From: a virus
Virus record (IMG/VR): IMGVR_UViG_3300025728_000008
Coordinates: 62,001-126,000 of that record
DNA length: 64,000 bases
Direction: 5' to 3' (one strand)
The notes beneath the pieces were generated by a model. The model searched no databases. It was not told where the DNA came from and saw only the letters and a list, made by a program, of their open reading frames with translations. Made by a program: the position numbers and the translations under genes. Positions 31,766 to 41,400 of this stretch are shown here, piece after piece. Position 1 is the first letter of the stretch. Each line of letters begins with the position of its first letter.

Positions 31766-32476
31766 ATGGCTTTAAAAAAATCAGATTTAATTAAAATTTT
31801 AGTAGAAGAATACGGATATGAAAAAGAAGATTTGAAATTTGATGCACAAGGTAAACCTTACACAAATGCAAAATTACAAGCTCTAATTGATGCAGAAAAA
31901 GAAGATGCAGAAGTTTTTGAATCTAAATCAAAACGTATTGTACGAGAAAAGAATCGTAAAATTAATGACCATGATTTAATTCCAGTAATGAATGGAGTTA
32001 TTGGTGGTTTATATTATCATTCCGAACGAACAAATAAGTCTTGGAATTTTGAATCTTTTGGTCAAGAAGATACTATGGAATATGGTGAGTTAATCACTAT
32101 GCGTAACAAATATCCAAGTTATTTAAAAGAATGTCGCCTAATTGTATTAGATGAAGAAGTACAAAGAGAATTTGGATTAGTAGAATTATATGACAATGTA
32201 ATTACTCCAGAAAATGTAGAAGAAGTATTCTTAAAACCATATGATGAAATTGTCAATTTAATTGATGTATTGTCACAAGGTAGTCTTCAAACATTCATCG
32301 AAAAAGCAAAAGAAAAATACAATAATGGTTCATTGGATAGCATGAGACTTATCAAATATATTGAAAATAAATTTGGTTTTCATTTAGAAGATTTAACTCC
32401 ATTAAATGATATTGTAAGTCAGAAAGAAACAGTTCAAATGGGTAGACAACAAGTAATACTTGTAGACAAAAGATAA
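31766..32476 (+). CDS. structural protein with N-terminal HeH/SAP-like motif, 236 aa
   Basis: AAGGAGATAATTAAA precedes the ATG. Residues 1-45 (MALKKSDLIKILVEEYGYEK then KLQALIDAE) have the helix-extended-loop-helix pattern of small DNA- or protein-binding motifs seen in many phage head proteins. The remainder is mixed alpha/beta (AVEF-type strands are absent). Its end contains an extended -10 promoter motif (32470-32485). It probably belongs to head assembly; exact role unknown. Confidence 0.65.
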   Translation: MALKKSDLIKILVEEYGYEKEDLKFDAQGKPYTNAKLQALIDAEKEDAEVFESKSKRIVREKNRKINDHDLIPVMNGVIGGLYYHSERTNKSWNFESFGQEDTMEYGELITMRNKYPSYLKECRLIVLDEEVQREFGLVELYDNVITPENVEEVFLKPYDEIVNLIDVLSQGSLQTFIEKAKEKYNNGSLDSMRLIKYIENKFGFHLEDLTPLNDIVSQKETVQMGRQQVILVDKR

Positions 32477-32485
32477 TGATATAAT
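32470..32485 (+). promoter_or_regulatory. extended -10 promoter for the connector genes
   Basis: AGATAATGATATAAT (32471-32485) matches the promoter motif of this genome, with TATAAT at 32480-32485. The -35 position holds TACTTG, so it would depend on the TG extended -10. An AGGTGAGATAA follows for the next gene. Confidence 0.5.
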
Positions 32486-32499
32486 GTGAGGTGAGATAA

Positions 32500-32955
32500 A
32501 TGACAAACACACGCCTTGCAGAAGTTTATGATGGATTTTTAGGTAAGATATCAGATTATACATTGCTTTCAGATACGATAACAGATATGGATATTGATGA
32601 AGAACTATTCGGATATTTCAAATCTGCACGTGCAAAGTTCTTTAGATGTAGACAAAGTTTGAAAACAGTTACACTAGTCGATGATGAAAATGAGGAATAT
32701 GTTTCATTTGAAGTTGAGTTAACAGATTACGAAATTGAAGTTGTTATAGCATTAATGTTAGTTGAATATACTAAGCCTTATTTATTGTCAACAGAGGTTA
32801 TTAAACAATCTCTTAGTGATAAAGATTTCAGAATGTCGTCACAGGCAAACCAATTAAGAGAGCTTAGATTACTAGCAAAAGAACTTAAAAAAGAAGCAAA
32901 TAAAATGGTTTCTACTTATACTTACCAAAAGTTAGATAAGGAGAATTACAAATGA
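32500..32955 (+). CDS. head-tail connector (adaptor) protein candidate, 151 aa
   Basis: GAGGTGAG precedes the ATG. It is a helical protein (about 80 % helix by eye), with LAEVYDGFLGKI near the start. Order after the capsid genes and size fit the first connector ring (gp6/gp15-like adaptor) that follows the portal. Overlaps the next gene by 4 nt. No diagnostic motif. Confidence 0.6.
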   Translation: MTNTRLAEVYDGFLGKISDYTLLSDTITDMDIDEELFGYFKSARAKFFRCRQSLKTVTLVDDENEEYVSFEVELTDYEIEVVIALMLVEYTKPYLLSTEVIKQSLSDKDFRMSSQANQLRELRLLAKELKKEANKMVSTYTYQKLDKENYK

Positions 32956-33272
32956 TTAATGATAATTCAAGATTAGTAATTTATCTAAATTCAGTAGTAA
33001 ACAGTGTCTTTAAGATTTTACCTCTTTATGAAGAGAGTAATGTTGGAGTAGACACATATATCGAATCTTTACTATTTGAATTATATGGATTAAATGAAGC
33101 AGTCAATGTTGAGCATAGTTCCGAATATATTTCATTGCTATCTACATTAGAATCTGTCAAAACTGAAATTGGCAAAGAGAAAAGTAGAAAAGCTATTATC
33201 AAAAGAGAAATATTTAAATGTATTAACATTGTAAAAAACATGGTTGGCAAGCTAGAAGAAAAAGGTGAATAA
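32952..33272 (+). CDS. hypothetical head-completion protein, 106 aa
   Basis: Start overlaps the previous stop as ATGA, so translation is coupled. Mostly helical (NVEHSSEYISLLSTLESVKTE at the middle is a candidate coiled coil), cytosolic, no motif. Lies in the connector group. Confidence 0.55.
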   Translation: MINDNSRLVIYLNSVVNSVFKILPLYEESNVGVDTYIESLLFELYGLNEAVNVEHSSEYISLLSTLESVKTEIGKEKSRKAIIKREIFKCINIVKNMVGKLEEKGE

Positions 33273-33274
33273 CC

Positions 33275-34021
33275 ATGAGTGATTACATTGGAAGATACAG
33301 AAGACGTATGGAGCGTAACGGTAATGATGTTGGTGAAGCATATACAAACAACACCATTGCTTTTATAGAAGCCAACTTTAAATCCGCACCTACTTATAGA
33401 TTGTTGAAGGTATTCAGTTCTGAATATCCAGACATCAAAGAGATGGATTCTAGGGTTGTAGAAGTAGAGCGTATGGGTACTCTACGAGAAATAATCTTTA
33501 TGCCTAATCAGAGCTTAGAGACAGGCACTTATATTAAATTCGATGGAGATACTTGGCTTTTATTCGACAAGTACGGTGGTACAGGTTCTACTAGCGTGAA
33601 GATGTTAGCTCAGAAATGTAATCGTAAGTTGAAATGGAAAGACAAGGAAGGTAAGCTCCACGAATGGGATTGTATTGCAGGGTCTACTGATTTAGGGTCT
33701 AAAGCAAAGCAAAACCGAACAGAGATTGAATGGAACAAGTACGATGTACGACTTCCAATTGGTCAACTGTTTGTATTCGTTGAAGCAAATGCAGATACAA
33801 AGAAAATTCAATTGAATCAGAGATTCATATTTGGAGACAATGCTTTTGAAGTAATTGGTAGAGATGATGTAACAGGTATTACAAAAACAGGTTATGGAGT
33901 CATCCAATTAGTAATTAAAATTGACACAAAAAGATTGGTTGAAGATGACTTTGAAAATGGCATTGCATTTAACGATTATAAAGAAACAGGCACAGGTGGA
34001 ACAGGAGGTAGTCCTTGGTAA
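33275..34021 (+). CDS. head-closure (stopper) protein candidate, 248 aa
   Basis: AAGGTGAATAACC precedes the ATG. The beta-rich core (REIIFMPNQSLETGTYIKFDG then WLLFDKYGGTG) has the barrel-like pattern of SPP1 gp16-type stoppers. A glycine-rich tail (TGTGGTGGSPW) closes the protein. In order it follows the adaptor, as expected. It overlaps the next start by one base. Confidence 0.6.
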   Translation: MSDYIGRYRRRMERNGNDVGEAYTNNTIAFIEANFKSAPTYRLLKVFSSEYPDIKEMDSRVVEVERMGTLREIIFMPNQSLETGTYIKFDGDTWLLFDKYGGTGSTSVKMLAQKCNRKLKWKDKEGKLHEWDCIAGSTDLGSKAKQNRTEIEWNKYDVRLPIGQLFVFVEANADTKKIQLNQRFIFGDNAFEVIGRDDVTGITKTGYGVIQLVIKIDTKRLVEDDFENGIAFNDYKETGTGGTGGSPW

Positions 34022-34515
34022 TGAAAATAGATACGCTTTCAAATAATGTTGTAAGAATTATGACTGCAATTTCACAGAATGAAGGAATTAGAAGAATGTT
34101 ATTACATGATGTATCAGACCCATTTAATCCATCGTTACCAGATGTAGATTATATGACTATCATCAATCCTGCTCACGAAAAGTGCAAAATTAAACCTTAT
34201 CCATTTGACACAGATGCACAAGTTGCAAACGGTTCTTTTATTCGTGTTTATTACAATGATGGAAGATTTGATAAGAGTGAAACGATTTTAGAATCGACAT
34301 TCCATATTGACATTATTGTAGCAAAAGAACTTTGGCTAATCAAAGGTGGAAAGATTCGTCCATATGAAATTATGGATAGAATCATAGACATGATTGGTGC
34401 AAGAGCTGTTGGTACAGGAATCAAATTGAATATTGATGGATTCGCACATATGGCGGTCAATACAAAATTTGATGCAATTAGGCTTTATAGCGAATATATG
34501 TCGGTAGAAGCATAA
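34021..34515 (+). CDS. tail completion/terminator protein candidate, 164 aa
   Basis: ATG at 34021 overlaps the previous stop (TAATG). An upstream TTG at 34015, 6 nt after AGGAGG, is an equally good start (166 aa). Alpha/beta protein (ILESTFHIDIIVAKELWLI, PYEIMDRIID) with the pattern of tail-terminator proteins that cap the tail tube. Position and length agree. Confidence 0.6.
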   Translation: MKIDTLSNNVVRIMTAISQNEGIRRMLLHDVSDPFNPSLPDVDYMTIINPAHEKCKIKPYPFDTDAQVANGSFIRVYYNDGRFDKSETILESTFHIDIIVAKELWLIKGGKIRPYEIMDRIIDMIGARAVGTGIKLNIDGFAHMAVNTKFDAIRLYSEYMSVEA

Positions 34516-35363
34516 TGCAGTACAGAGATTTACGCAGTATTGATTTGAAATTAAAACTGCTCGGTGGAAAAGGGATAAAGGTAGATAATTTAGATATAAC
34601 TCCATACACTCTAGGTGAAATTAGAGATATGGGTTACACATATTATATGAATCAACTGCAATGGTTATTGCCAACTGTAGACGATTTTATAAAATCAACA
34701 GAAGATATTGAAAAGAAAATGGTTTTAATGACTGAAAGAAATAAGCTGAAATCATTTGATTTTTTCTCGACTCTAGGTGGCAGAGAACTTAAAGAAGTTG
34801 CTATCACAGCACTCTCAACTGTTTTTAAGACTAGTGACATTTATTTTTTAGATGCACAAGGAATGATAGTTTTTGACTTTTTCAAACTTGGAATTTTCTA
34901 TAAAGATGAAGATGGTCGCTTTCAAATTGATAGCGAAAAGCTTGACAAACTCCCAGAAGAAAATTTACGAGTTATTCATAGAGATAATTTCGATGAAGTG
35001 ATTCAAGTAATGAAATTACAAAATGGAATAGCTAAAGTCAATAAAGAAGACATAGAGAATCCTGCTGATGAAGAAACTAGAAAGTTAATGGAACAAATGA
35101 AAGAGAACAGAGAAAAGGTTAATAGAATGAAAAGCTTGGAACAGCCAGATGGCGATGATTCGATAGATATAGCGGACATCATTAGTGCTGTTAGTAGTAA
35201 GAGCAATTCAATTAACAAATTCAATATCTGGGATTTAACTTTATATCAACTGTATGATGAGTACGGAAGATTGGAGTTAATCGACAACTACGATGTCAGT
35301 GTCAGAGCAATCATGGCAGGGGCAGAAAAAGTAGAATTAAATCATTGGTCTGGTAAGATATAA
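34515..35363 (+). CDS. conserved phage protein near the tail genes, 282 aa
   Basis: The ATG overlaps the previous stop (TAATG). The N-terminus is alpha/beta, the middle charged and low-complexity (about 185-215), and the C-terminal 60 residues (KFNIWDLTLYQLYDEYGRLE... ending HWSGKI) match a conserved block of Bacillus and Clostridium phage proteins sometimes annotated as tail-assembly related. Exact role not known. It comes directly before the tail-tube gene, which argues for tail assembly. Confidence 0.62.
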   Translation: MQYRDLRSIDLKLKLLGGKGIKVDNLDITPYTLGEIRDMGYTYYMNQLQWLLPTVDDFIKSTEDIEKKMVLMTERNKLKSFDFFSTLGGRELKEVAITALSTVFKTSDIYFLDAQGMIVFDFFKLGIFYKDEDGRFQIDSEKLDKLPEENLRVIHRDNFDEVIQVMKLQNGIAKVNKEDIENPADEETRKLMEQMKENREKVNRMKSLEQPDGDDSIDIADIISAVSSKSNSINKFNIWDLTLYQLYDEYGRLELIDNYDVSVRAIMAGAEKVELNHWSGKI

Positions 35364-35411
35364 ACTTACTTGATACATAGAATTTTTCAAAATTATTAGG
35401 AGGAAAATATA

Positions 35412-36158
35412 ATGGCAAATACTCGTTATGGCTTAAAAGAGGTTGCAAACGTTATCTTCTTTGACGTTGCAACAAACAAACCAGTTTTATTCTTTGATAC
35501 TTTAAAGGTGTCATCTATCGAAAACGAATCTGAAAGTGCAGAAGCTCGTGGTGGACAAGGTAACGGACGTTTAATGACTTGGGACTTTGGACGTACAGCT
35601 ACTTTAACTTTACAAGATGCTTTACTATCAGACGTATCACTTAGCTTACTTGCAGGTAATGCAGTAAAGACAACTGGAATTGAGGTAGTAGGTCGTGAGA
35701 CTCTAGTAGCTGAAACAGTTTCAACTAAGGTTCAAGTAACACTTGCAGAAACTCCAAAAGGTGGAGCACCAAAAATCTCTGCTTACAAAATGGATAAAGG
35801 TGTTATGGGTGAAGAAATCACTGGATTCACTTTGAATGCTAGTTCTTTAGAGTTCGCTACAGGCGTAACAGCAGGTCAATCAGTAATGGTATTCTACGTA
35901 TACGATGCACCAGTAGGAGCAACATCTGTAACATTCTCTGGTTCTAAATTCCCTGCTACATACCGTGTTGTAGGTGACACAGTAGTACGTGGACAAGATG
36001 GTGTAGACCGCAAAATGCAATTCGTAATTCCAAAAGCGAAATTACAATCAACATTCAACTTAACAATGGATGCAGAAAACGTTTCAACATTCGACTTTAC
36101 ATTAGATGTATTAGTAGATGCAGAAACAAACGACTTATATCAGATTATCCGTCTGTAA
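35412..36158 (+). CDS. major tail tube protein, 248 aa
   Basis: Strong AGGAGGAAAATATA precedes the ATG. Tail-tube pattern: N-terminal strand-rich core (NVIFFDVATNKPVLFFDTLKV), GRTATLTLQDALLSD, and a C-terminal beta-sandwich ending LDVLVDAETNDLYQIIRL. It is codon-optimised like the capsid gene and is followed by a strong terminator, as expected for a highly made structural protein. Forms the stacked hexameric tube. Confidence 0.8.
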   Translation: MANTRYGLKEVANVIFFDVATNKPVLFFDTLKVSSIENESESAEARGGQGNGRLMTWDFGRTATLTLQDALLSDVSLSLLAGNAVKTTGIEVVGRETLVAETVSTKVQVTLAETPKGGAPKISAYKMDKGVMGEEITGFTLNASSLEFATGVTAGQSVMVFYVYDAPVGATSVTFSGSKFPATYRVVGDTVVRGQDGVDRKMQFVIPKAKLQSTFNLTMDAENVSTFDFTLDVLVDAETNDLYQIIRL

Positions 36159-36170
36159 TAGGTAATAATA

Positions 36171-36212
36171 AGGGTAGAGAACATAACATTATGTCTCTAC
36201 CCTATTTTTTTT
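36171..36212 (+). terminator. terminator after the tail-tube gene
   Basis: AGGGTAGAGA (36171-36180) pairs with TCTCTACCCT (36194-36203), followed by ATTTTTTTT. It separates the tail-tube transcript from the chaperone and tape-measure genes. Confidence 0.9.
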
Positions 36213-36233
36213 GAAATAATCTAATGGATAAAA

Positions 36234-36262
36234 TTGAAATTTTATCAAGTTTGTGTTATAAT
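36234..36262 (+). promoter_or_regulatory. promoter for chaperone and tape-measure genes
   Basis: TTGAAA (36234-36239), 17-bp spacer, TATAAT (36257-36262). GACTG (36278-36282)/CAGTC (36289-36293) forms a hairpin about 10 nt after the start. A further extended -10 motif AATAATGGTATAAA (36304-36317) without -35 follows before the ribosome site. Confidence 0.75.
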
Positions 36263-36330
36263 AGTATTATAGCATAAGACTGTTCAATCAGTCAAGAATA
36301 AAAAATAATGGTATAAAAGGGGAACTTAAA

Positions 36331-36849
36331 GTGGCTAAAGAGAACAAAATTAAAAGTCTTACTCTTGCTGAAATGAAGAAGCAGGAAAAAATCTTAAAGG
36401 AACAAAAAGAAGAATTGATTACAGTAAATGATACAGTTTACAAAGTAAAGATTGATACTCATTTCTTACCAACAAAGCGTAATCAAGTACTTGATGATTT
36501 AATTAAATTTTTCGATGAAGGGAATAGAAATGTAGAATTAACTTCAATCGCAACACCTTACACATCTTTACTATTAATAAAACATTTCACAGACATCTAT
36601 ATTCCAGATGACATTGAAGAAGCATTAGACTACTTATATCTTTTAATGAATATCAAAGTATTAGCTCCAGTTATTAATGCAATGCCAGAAGAAGAAGTTG
36701 TTGATTTATATAATTCATTAACAGAAACTTTAGGTCAAATTTCAGATAATATGATGAAATCAATTGGAGAAGCGGATGAAATTTTAAATAAGATTGAAAA
36801 TCCAGAAGTTAAAGAATTGATGCAAAATGGCTTCAAAGCAAAAGAGTAG
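36331..36849 (+). CDS. tail assembly chaperone, 172 aa
   Basis: GTG start at 36331, after AAAGGGGAAC. A helical, acidic protein without motifs, in the place between tail tube and tape measure where siphophages encode the chaperone that coats the tape measure protein. Its 3' end overlaps the next gene by 23 nt. No slippery sequence for a classical -1 frameshift is seen in the overlap (the second frame would need +1 or -2). Confidence 0.7.
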   Translation: MAKENKIKSLTLAEMKKQEKILKEQKEELITVNDTVYKVKIDTHFLPTKRNQVLDDLIKFFDEGNRNVELTSIATPYTSLLLIKHFTDIYIPDDIEEALDYLYLLMNIKVLAPVINAMPEEEVVDLYNSLTETLGQISDNMMKSIGEADEILNKIENPEVKELMQNGFKAKE

Positions 36850-37330
36850 TGCTTTATATTTTAAAACAGATGCAGAAGCAATTATGGTACTAACGAAGGA
36901 AGGGAAGAAAATAGAAAGGATAGCTAAACGAGTTTGGCAAAGCTATCTTGGAAGTTATTCTCCTAGAATGTATAAAAGAACAGGAAAGTCTCTACAAGCT
37001 ATAAAACTTAAAGGTATCAAGAATCATGGTGGTGGCATGTATAGTATAGAACTTACATGGGAAAATAGTTTAGCATATCATGATTCTTATATCTATAAAC
37101 AAGGATATACATCGACTAACCAAAAAGGTCACGCTATAATGCTTATTGGTACTAGATGGCATTCAAAAAAATTAGAAGCTGTATATCGCAAACAGATTTA
37201 TAGACATACATATTGGGCTTGGAATGGTAGCGGTGGCAATTATTTAGATGCAGTTGTTAATCAATATAAAGCTGTTGCAGATAAAAGAATCAATGTGGAA
37301 GTACAGTGGAGTGGAGCATTTATTAAGTAG
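36827..37330 (+). CDS. HK97 gp10-like protein candidate, 167 aa
   Basis: Has the pattern of the gp10-like head-tail proteins: MYKRTGKSLQAIKLK, then SLAYHDSYIYKQGY and a TYWAWNGSGGNYL block, ending in a beta strand. No Shine-Dalgarno precedes the ATG (36827), so expression should depend on coupling to, or recoding from, the chaperone gene; the frame is only open from 36821. Its place after the chaperone, instead of among the connectors, is unusual. Confidence 0.6.
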   Translation: MASKQKSSALYFKTDAEAIMVLTKEGKKIERIAKRVWQSYLGSYSPRMYKRTGKSLQAIKLKGIKNHGGGMYSIELTWENSLAYHDSYIYKQGYTSTNQKGHAIMLIGTRWHSKKLEAVYRKQIYRHTYWAWNGSGGNYLDAVVNQYKAVADKRINVEVQWSGAFIK

Positions 37331-37339
37331 GTGATTGAA

Positions 37340-38323
37340 ATGAAACAGAAAAAGATAGAAGAAGTATCTCAAGATTTTTGGGATAATGAAGTAGATGAAG
37401 ACAATAAAGAATTAATAGAAGACTTCTTAGGGCAAGAACAATTATCTCCTGCAACTAGGAAACAATACACATCTGCATTAAAGATTTTTGCAAAATGGAT
37501 ACATGACAATTATAAAAAAGGCAAAAAGATTACAGATTTAAAACCTCGTGATGCACGTAAATATCAAGACTTTTTATTACGTGAAGGATTGAGTCCGAAT
37601 GCTGTAAAATTTAAACGTTCTGCTGTTTCTAGTTTGTGTATCTTTATAGAAGGATATTATGATGATGAGTATCCAGATTTTAGAAATATATTTACAAAAG
37701 CAGTTAAAGGCGTAGCAAAAGCGAATGTCAGAAAGAAAGTTCCATTAACTAGTGCAGAATTAAATAAATTAAAAGAAGAATTAAAAAAGAAAAAAGAATG
37801 GCAAAAATTAGCATATCTATTATTCTCTTTTGATACAGGATGTCGAAGAGAAGAAGCAAGACAATTGCTAAAAGAAGTTGCTAAATATAGTCACTTTGTT
37901 GATTCAGAAGGAAAGACAAAGAAGTACTATATGACACATGATATAAGAGCTAAAGGTGGAGGTACTGTCGGTAAAGTCAGAACTTTCGCATTTAATGATG
38001 AAACAATGGAAGCAATTAAAAAATGGGTAGAAACTCGTGGAGAAGATAATTGTCCATATGTATTCGTAAGTAAGACAAAAGACGGTTATCGTCAACTTTC
38101 AGCAAATTCATTTAACTTATGGTGCGATGAGTTTTCTGAAATATTAGGGAAGAAAGTACATCCTCACTTATTACGTTCGAGTCGGGCAACGATTGCGATT
38201 GTAGAAGAAGGAAAAAGTATAGAATCAGTACAAGGATTATTAGGACATAACAGTAGTGAAACTACACAAATTTATGTTGTTAGAGATAAATCTTCTGACA
38301 TAGATGAGTTATACGAAGACTAA
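37340..38323 (+). CDS. tyrosine recombinase inside the structural cluster, 327 aa
   Basis: A complete tyrosine recombinase. The ATG at 37340 follows AGGTGA by 6 nt. Core-binding domain: about 30-125 (QLSPATRKQYTSALKIF..., LSPNAVKFKRSAVSSL). Catalytic residues: R169 (GCRREEARQLL), K in DIRAKGGG, H276-L-L-R279, H303 (LLGHNSS) and Y312 (TQIYVV). All are intact, unlike the HxxK of the first recombinase. It lies between head-tail and tape-measure genes on the same strand and in the same transcript, which is not where phages keep integrases. Confidence 0.9.
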   Translation: MKQKKIEEVSQDFWDNEVDEDNKELIEDFLGQEQLSPATRKQYTSALKIFAKWIHDNYKKGKKITDLKPRDARKYQDFLLREGLSPNAVKFKRSAVSSLCIFIEGYYDDEYPDFRNIFTKAVKGVAKANVRKKVPLTSAELNKLKEELKKKKEWQKLAYLLFSFDTGCRREEARQLLKEVAKYSHFVDSEGKTKKYYMTHDIRAKGGGTVGKVRTFAFNDETMEAIKKWVETRGEDNCPYVFVSKTKDGYRQLSANSFNLWCDEFSEILGKKVHPHLLRSSRATIAIVEEGKSIESVQGLLGHNSSETTQIYVVRDKSSDIDELYED

Positions 38324-38385
38324 GAAGATTGAGGTAACATCTTAATCTTCTTAGATTAGGATGATTAGGATGTTACGATACATCC
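38324..38385 (+). promoter_or_regulatory. competing hairpins before the tape-measure gene
   Basis: Three overlapping stems can form: GAAGATT (38324-38330)/AATCTTC (38344-38350); GTAACATC (38334-38341)/GATGTTAC (38369-38376); GGATGT (38368-38373)/ACATCC (38380-38385). The second excludes the third and interlocks with the first. The layout resembles an attenuator or riboswitch-like switch. Confidence 0.55.
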
Positions 38386-38410
38386 TTTAGAATTAAAGGA
38401 GTGAATTAAT

Positions 38411-41400
38411 TTGGCAGGAAGTAATGATTTAAATATATCACTAAAAGCCCAAGTTGTAAAGTTAAAGGTAGAATTAGATGCAAAGGGTAGTAAGCTACCA
38501 CAACAAGTAAACAATATCTCTAAGATGTTGTCAAATAATCCTGTTAAACTTAAAGTTAAGCTTGAAGCTAAATTAGGTGATTTAACTAAACAAATGAAAT
38601 CTATTAGTACATCTTTACAGTCTAAACCTATGAAGATGAAAGTAGAACTTGATGTTGCAGGTTCGGCTACTCACATCAAAAAACAAATGCAAGACATTTA
38701 TAAAACTGTTGATGACTTCAATAAGAAATATGGCGCTCAAGTCAAAAAGATGAATCAACAAATCAACCAAGCTTCTAAGTCTCAAGGTAAAGCGCAATCA
38801 AATATTTCAACAAATGCTCCTATCGGGAACTTTAATAATATTAAGCAATACACAGACCAGATTAAAAAAGCTCAAGCTATTTTAAATGGCAAGTTTGGTG
38901 ACGGTATTTTCAAAGCTACACAATTCAAAGATGCTAAAGGTAATCTTACAGGATTCGTAGCAGAGTTACAAAAAGCAACAGGTGTTATTGAAAAACTTAA
39001 ATATTCTTGGAATAGTAAGAGTCAAGCATTTGAAGTTATTAATAGACAAACTATTGATAATACAAATAAAGGTGCTCAACAAATTCAAAACACTTTAAAA
39101 CAATTAAAGAATGAAATTAACAATCTTGGTAAAGGTACAGACAAGTCATCTTTATTCAATGATTTAAGCAAAATCAAAAAAGCATTATCAGAAGACGGTG
39201 GAAGAAACTTCACTAAACAAATGGTTACAGATTTACAGAGTGCTATCAAAGCTGAACAACAATTAGCACAATCTGCAAAAGCAAGAAATGTAGCATTAGC
39301 ACAAGAAGCGAAATTAGTAGCTGACCTAAAGAGACTAAGAGGAACTGCTTTAACTGCTACTAAAAAGCAAGATACTGATTTTAAGAATGAGTTTAGTAAA
39401 CTTATCCAACAAGCTAATAAAGTTTCAAAAACAGAAGACCCTGCAAAAGCAGTAAAAGATATTCGTCTTGCATCACAAGCTTTAGTTAATGACCAAAACA
39501 AGGTAATTGCTAAAGAAAGAGAAACACAAGCAGTATTAAAAGAAACTATCAAGTTAAGACAACAACTTAAAGAAGTTTTACGTTCAATGCCAAGTGATGA
39601 TGCTAGTAATAAATTAAAACGTCAAATGGTTACAGAAGCTATCACTGCTACACAACAAATCAAGACATACGAACAACTAGCAAATGCAAAGAAAAACCTT
39701 CAAAATATCTCTAATAAACAATGGATGGATAATGACCAAAATAGAGCTAAGTCTCTAATCGAAAGTTTAAAATCTGTACAGAGACAATTTGAAGCTATAG
39801 GTAAAACACCTGCAAAACTAACACAATTTATGGGAGTTATTGACCAAAGAGCTACACAAAAACTAAGTCAAAACACTCAAGATATCCGTAATGCATTGAC
39901 TACATATCAAAGAATGTTAGCAGATGAAAATCGCAAAATTAAAGCAAGAGAAAAAGAGATTCGTCTAGGGCAAGATATCACTGCTAAATTTGGTGGAGGA
40001 GACTCAGCTAAATTTAAGAATATGCAACAGCAAATCTTTGGCGATGGTACATTGACTTCAAGAGCAATCAAAGACTTGCAGAATTATATCGGAACTGTTG
40101 AAAGAGCTAAAGTAGCATCCATCTCATTTGGTCGTGATGGTATTGACCAGATGGGTAATAGAGTTAAGCAAATGTCTGTTATGTTCCAAGGTCAAGGAGA
40201 GCATGTACGTAAAGTAACATATGCAATGACAGAAGGTTCAAACAGGATACGACAAACATCAGACGAAATGGTTCGTAACCTTAACCGTAACTTGAGTGCA
40301 TGGGAAAAATTCAAAGTAATGATGTCGTCAGCTCCAGTATGGATGATTTCACAACAAGCTATGATGGCTCCAATTCAAGGTCTTCAAGGTATGGTACAAG
40401 AAATCTTAAAAGTTGACCAAGCGTTAACAGAATTAAGAAGGGTAGCAAGCCCAACTCAAAACATTGATATCTTATTCGGAAATGCAGTTGAAATGTCTGG
40501 TAAGCTTGGTAATAATATCCATGATATTATGAAGGGTATGAATGAGTTCGCTCGTACATTCGGAGATTTCAATGAACGCCAATTAACAGCTATTACAGAG
40601 ACAGCAACATTAATGTCTAACGTATCTGATTTATCAGTTGAAGAATCTCAAAAATCTCTAGTAGGTACAATGAATGCATTTAACATTGAAGCAGAAGATT
40701 CTATCAGAATCGTAGATGCACTGAACGAAGTAGATAACAACTATGCTATTAGTACAAAACAATTAGCAGAAGGTCTACAAAAATCTGCATCAGCAGGTAA
40801 AACATTCGGTGTAGGACTTGAAGAAAACATTGGTCATATTACTGCAATTGGAGCAGTAACAATGGAGTCTGGTAACATCATTGGTAACTCATTAAAAACA
40901 ATTTATTCTCGTATGACAACAATGAAAGATTCAGAAGCAACATTACGTAGTGTTGGAATTGCAATGAATACAATTGGAGAAAATGGAGTTAAAAACGTTA
41001 AGCCAGTAGCTAACATCATTGATGAACTAGGTAAAAAGTGGTTCTTATTAAGTGATGCAGAACGTCAAAATATTGCTGTTAAATTAGCAGGAAGACATCA
41101 GTTAACTCGTTTCCTTGCTATGATGAACAACTATGATATGGCTGTAAAAGCAACAGCTACAGCATATAAATCTCAAGGTTCAGCAATGCGAGAAAATGAG
41201 AAATACATGCAATCATTTGAATCTAAAATCAATAAGCTTAAAAATGGATTTACGGAAATGTCATTGGCTATGGGTAAAGCATTCCTAAGTGGTGGAATGG
41301 AAATGGCTATTTCTGGATTAGCAGGAATTGCTAAAGGAGTTACAACTGTAACACAGTCATTTGGTGCATTGTCTACTATCGGTTTAGTTATTGGTGCAGT

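Noticed and set aside
36821-36849. Classical -1 frameshift between chaperone and following gene
   Set aside because: The second gene is in the +1 frame relative to the first and no X-XXY-YYZ slippery heptamer is present.
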